Under the pieces are notes generated by a model. It was not told the DNA's origin. It saw only the letters and a program-made list of their open reading frames with translations, and ran no database searches. This document shows, in pieces, positions 61,597-64,000 of a stretch of 64,000 bases of DNA; positions within the stretch are counted from its first letter, which is position 1; every line of letters starts with the position of its first letter. Made by a program: the position numbers and the translations under genes. The stretch covers positions 558,001 through 622,000 of the forward strand of contig CALTVC010000001.1 in NCBI GenBank assembly GCA_943912855.1, in the 5' to 3' direction. Source of the stretch: an uncultured Flavobacterium sp. GTDB lineage: Bacteria > Bacteroidota > Bacteroidia > Flavobacteriales > Flavobacteriaceae.

Positions 61597-62736
61597 TTAA
61601 AATAATCTACGAAGCAGTGCTTTAATAAACAGTCCTTTCGGGCAGCTCCATATTACCTTCAGGTCGCCCCACAGGTTGGTTTCCTCATCCAGGAACTTAA
61701 ACACGGGTGCGGCTTTCCCTTTACGGAACATAGCCGAGAAAATACCACTACCCTTTTCGTTTTGCTTTGCCAGGATATCCAATAGCAACAGGTCGTAAAA
61801 CCAAAAACGATTTGGTTTGTAGAACTCTGTAAACGGCTTTTCGGTTAGCAGAAAATTTGCAAGTCTTTGGCTTAACCTGTCGGCATTTTTAAAGGTGTAG
61901 CCTGTACTGGCTTTAGTCCACCCACCGGTAGAACCTATATGCATAACATTAGGCGAGTTTACTTTCCAAAACTTATAACTCGTCATGTGGATGCTACCCT
62001 TTTCTTTATCCAGCACTTCGTATTGGGTTACATCTAATTTAGTAAGATACTCTTTAATTGCATCTTCATATTCTTCCGTTGGTAATAGGTCTTTGCTAAA
62101 CAGCGTGTATTCCACAATGGCTTCGGTTGTGCTAAATGGCAGCACGTACATAAAACGGGTGTTGCCTTTTTGCGGGATACTGAAATCCATAAACACCGGT
62201 ACTTCCGGATTGAAAACAGGAATATCTGTTTTTACATGCCAACCTATAAAATGCTGTTGCAGTACCGGGTATTTCTTTTGTATGGCCGGTAGCGTGGCGC
62301 AATAAATACTGTTAAACAACTTGTTGCAGCTGTACTCAGTATTTTTGGTTTTCACCAAAACATCAGTGCCCAAATCCTTAAACGAAAGCACTTTGTCCCG
62401 GATTAGGGTGATATTAGGGTGTTTGTCAAGTTCGGCTTTTATATAGCTGTAAAAATCAGCACCACGAACCATTTTGTATCGGTAGTCTTCAAAATCAAGT
62501 TCGGTTCGGAAATCTTCATTGGCAAAAACCGCGGTATTCCAACTCCGGTACAGTATGCTGTCCCACTCGCCTGCGCCTTCTTCCCAGAAACACCAGGTGC
62601 GGTCGTTGGCGGTTTTTTCATCAGGGTCGAGTAACAGGATGCTTTTATCAGAAAACTGTCCCGAAGTAGCCATGCGATAGGCTGTTAACAATGCCGCAAG
62701 CCCCGAACCTGCAAAAATGTAATGGTAGTGTTTCAT
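61597..62736 (-). CDS. crtY: Lycopene beta-cyclase (CrtY type)
   Basis: A 379-residue FAD-dependent protein. The Rossmann start is YIFAGSGLAALLTAYRM (6-22), followed by NDRTWCFWE (44-52), FMDF (about 188-191) and MYVLPFSTTEAIVEYTLF (about 202-219), the conserved CrtY blocks. It closes the rings of lycopene to make beta-carotene, the base of yellow zeaxanthin-type pigments of Flavobacteria. The other crt genes are not in the window. A TATTTTTG box ends 5 nt before the ATG. Confidence 0.9.
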   Translation of the reverse strand: MKHYHYIFAGSGLAALLTAYRMATSGQFSDKSILLLDPDEKTANDRTWCFWEEGAGEWDSILYRSWNTAVFANEDFRTELDFEDYRYKMVRGADFYSYIKAELDKHPNITLIRDKVLSFKDLGTDVLVKTKNTEYSCNKLFNSIYCATLPAIQKKYPVLQQHFIGWHVKTDIPVFNPEVPVFMDFSIPQKGNTRFMYVLPFSTTEAIVEYTLFSKDLLPTEEYEDAIKEYLTKLDVTQYEVLDKEKGSIHMTSYKFWKVNSPNVMHIGSTGGWTKASTGYTFKNADRLSQRLANFLLTEKPFTEFYKPNRFWFYDLLLLDILAKQNEKGSGIFSAMFRKGKAAPVFKFLDEETNLWGDLKVIWSCPKGLFIKALLRRLF

Positions 62737-62741
62737 TACCT

Positions 62742-62749
62742 CAAAAATA
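62742..62749 (-). promoter_or_regulatory. crtY: -7 box TATTTTTG abutting crtY
   Basis: An exact TAnnTTTG match on the minus strand only 5 nt before the ATG, again predicting a (nearly) leaderless mRNA. Confidence 0.5.
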
Positions 62750-62816
62750 GCAAATAGGGCGCACTATTTTTCAGTGGTTTAACACCAAAAATATTTTATA
62801 TCCGTTTATTATTTAA

Positions 62817-62824
62817 TAGATTTG
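62817..62824 (+). promoter_or_regulatory. -7 box TAGATTTG
   Basis: An exact TAnnTTTG match; the 62839 word repeat would be in the 5' leader of the gene at 62881. Confidence 0.5.
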
Positions 62825-62838
62825 TTACCAGAGGGTTT

Positions 62839-62878
62839 CGGTTCAATCTGAATTCTGAAATCTACAATCTGAAATCAC
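62839..62878. repeat. TTCAATCTGAATTCTGAAATC word tract
   Basis: Iterated (A)TCTGAA(A)T phrases directly before the ATG at 62881; related to the tract at 60165. Confidence 0.55.
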
Positions 62879-62880
62879 TA

Positions 62881-64000
62881 TGATTAACAAGCGCCTACTC
62901 ATTAAAAACCTGCTCGCCCATAACGACGAGAGTAGTTTTTATGATAAAAAGCGCCAACTGAATCTTCATACCAAAGAGGGTAAGGCGAAATTTGCCAAGC
63001 ACATCTGCGCGCTGAGCAACAGCAATCCCACCAATAACAGCTACATAGTAGTAGGCGTGGAAGATGGGAGCAATGATATTGTTGGCACCGATTTTTACGA
63101 CGACAGCCGCATACAAAACCTGGTGAACGCCCTGCTGGAAAACCCACCACAGATACAGTACGAAAACGTGCCTTTCCCTAATCTTACCAAAGACCACGTG
63201 GTGGGGCTGGTAACCATAAGCCCCAACGGACGTACGGCATATTTTAAAAAGAATATTTACACCATACCTGCCGGAGCTATTTTTACCCGAAGGGGCAGCA
63301 ATTCTATACCCGTAGACGGACTTTTTGTGGAGCCAAACTATCTGAACGAAATTACGGTAAACAGTATAGAAAATAGCTCCCGTAACAGCATAGAACATAC
63401 CCTGGAAGGCGTTATAGATTTTATAAACAACCGCCACAAAGACATGGCTGCCCACTACAAAGTGTTTAAGGAGTTATTCATTGTCTGTTGGGCGGGGCAT
63501 AAAAAAGTGGTAAAAGGACGCACGTATTATAGCCGGGTAGACATTGAGCTGATAAACGAACAGATTAAGCTGTTTTATTCGGCTTTAGATGAAGTAAGCA
63601 TAGAGTATACCGATGATACTTTTAGCATAACCGAATATGTTGCCCTGGGGTTAAACGACAAGACCAGCTACTACCCGCTGGAAAAAGTAATCATCAGCTT
63701 TACAGAAAAAGGCACGTACCATATAGACAGTCAGTTGCTTTTCGACCCACCGCAGTACAACGAAAAGCTGATGCACCACATTTACAACTCCCAACTCGCC
63801 CTGCTCCGAAAACTTGAGAAAGACATTTACCTTACCGACCGCGAATACCGTGATGTAAGCAACATCCCCAGCACCCTGATGATTTGCCACCTGAACGGTT
63901 TTGAAGACGCCAAGCAACGTCTTGCCGATGCCAAGCCATTATTAAAAGCCTTCCCCGACCCTGCCGTGTATATATCCTTTAAAGAAGCTATGCGGGTACT
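62881..64000 (+). CDS. AlbA_2 (Schlafen-like) domain protein, 3' end outside window
   Basis: The frame is open from ATG 62881 to the window end (373 complete codons). The N-terminal 130 residues follow the AlbA_2 pattern: DESSFYDKKRQLNL, AKFAKHICALSNSN, SYIVVGVEDGS and IVGTDFYDD, then AGAIFTRRGSNS. AlbA_2 proteins are putative ATP/nucleic-acid-binding proteins. The middle and C-terminal portions (residues 150-373) are not recognised; they could be the extra domain that Flavobacteriaceae members often carry. The function is unknown. No neighbouring defence gene is visible on the left. Confidence 0.75.

Noticed and set aside
1..64000. tRNA, rRNA, CRISPR array, insertion sequence, prophage.
   Set aside because: No cloverleaf with T-loop consensus, no regularly spaced direct repeats and no transposase, integrase or phage structural gene was recognised by reading; a tRNAscan/Infernal run would be decisive for RNAs.

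Overview
The window reads as chromosomal DNA of a member of the Flavobacteriaceae, most likely Flavobacterium or a close relative. The support is indirect but consistent. There are several proteins with type IX secretion (T9SS) C-terminal sorting domains, a complete Bat (Bacteroides aerotolerance) operon, and a dispersed heme gene cluster. Promoters match the Bacteroidetes TTTG / TAnnTTTG pattern, start codons lack clear Shine-Dalgarno sequences, and some starts are TTG. Several families of short intergenic palindromes are also of a kind seen in this phylum. No rRNA, tRNA, CRISPR array, transposase or phage gene was recognised.

Layout. 1-3450: the end of a glucan-utilisation operon (GH30 fragment, then GH3 bglX). 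3945-9419: nitrilase-family amidase, an Ig-like lipoprotein, comF and three small exported proteins or lipoproteins. 9397-12753: mfd. 12797-18632: an accessory stretch around glyS with an AT-rich HExxH metallopeptidase, a VOC protein, a protein-kinase-like protein, two small membrane proteins and one frameshifted gene, separated by repeat palindromes. 18716-23221: proC, a Bax-inhibitor-1 protein, a two-gene secreted-protein operon and dusB. 23518-31734: a 1.2-kaa T9SS Ig/IPT protein, a GT39 membrane glycosyltransferase, metB and a DUF3298-type lipoprotein. 31957-44065: a c-type cytochrome and the heme genes hemB, hemF, hemE, hemD, hemC, hemA (leftward) and hemH (rightward), with an AraC-type regulator divergent from hemA. 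44138-47830: SDR, aldo/keto reductase and a T9SS protein. 48255-57495: moxR, DUF58, BatD/DUF4381-like, batA, batB, batC, batD, batE. 57564-62736: DsbA-like oxidoreductase, acyl-ACP desaturase, plsC, bacilliredoxin, a small membrane protein and lycopene cyclase. 62881-64000: the start of an AlbA_2 (Schlafen-like) protein cut by the window end.

How the genes work together. The heme genes cover the C5 pathway from glutamyl-tRNA to protoheme except hemL and protoporphyrinogen oxidase. Unknown and GNAT genes are embedded in the same transcription unit and translationally coupled to hemF. The Bat operon has the canonical order and an apparent internal promoter in front of batD. Desaturase and plsC form a short lipid pair.

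The most unusual material is regulatory or repetitive. It includes -7 promoter boxes that abut start codons (likely leaderless mRNAs), a promoter-terminator pair that could define an ~80-nt RNA, a 20-nt duplication of the comF start, a frameshift at an A6 run, and at least six families of intergenic palindromes or word-like repeats. I found no convincing complete new defence or mobile system. The best candidates for undescribed biology are the metallopeptidase and kinase-like genes between mfd and glyS, and the 266-aa protein coupled to hemF.
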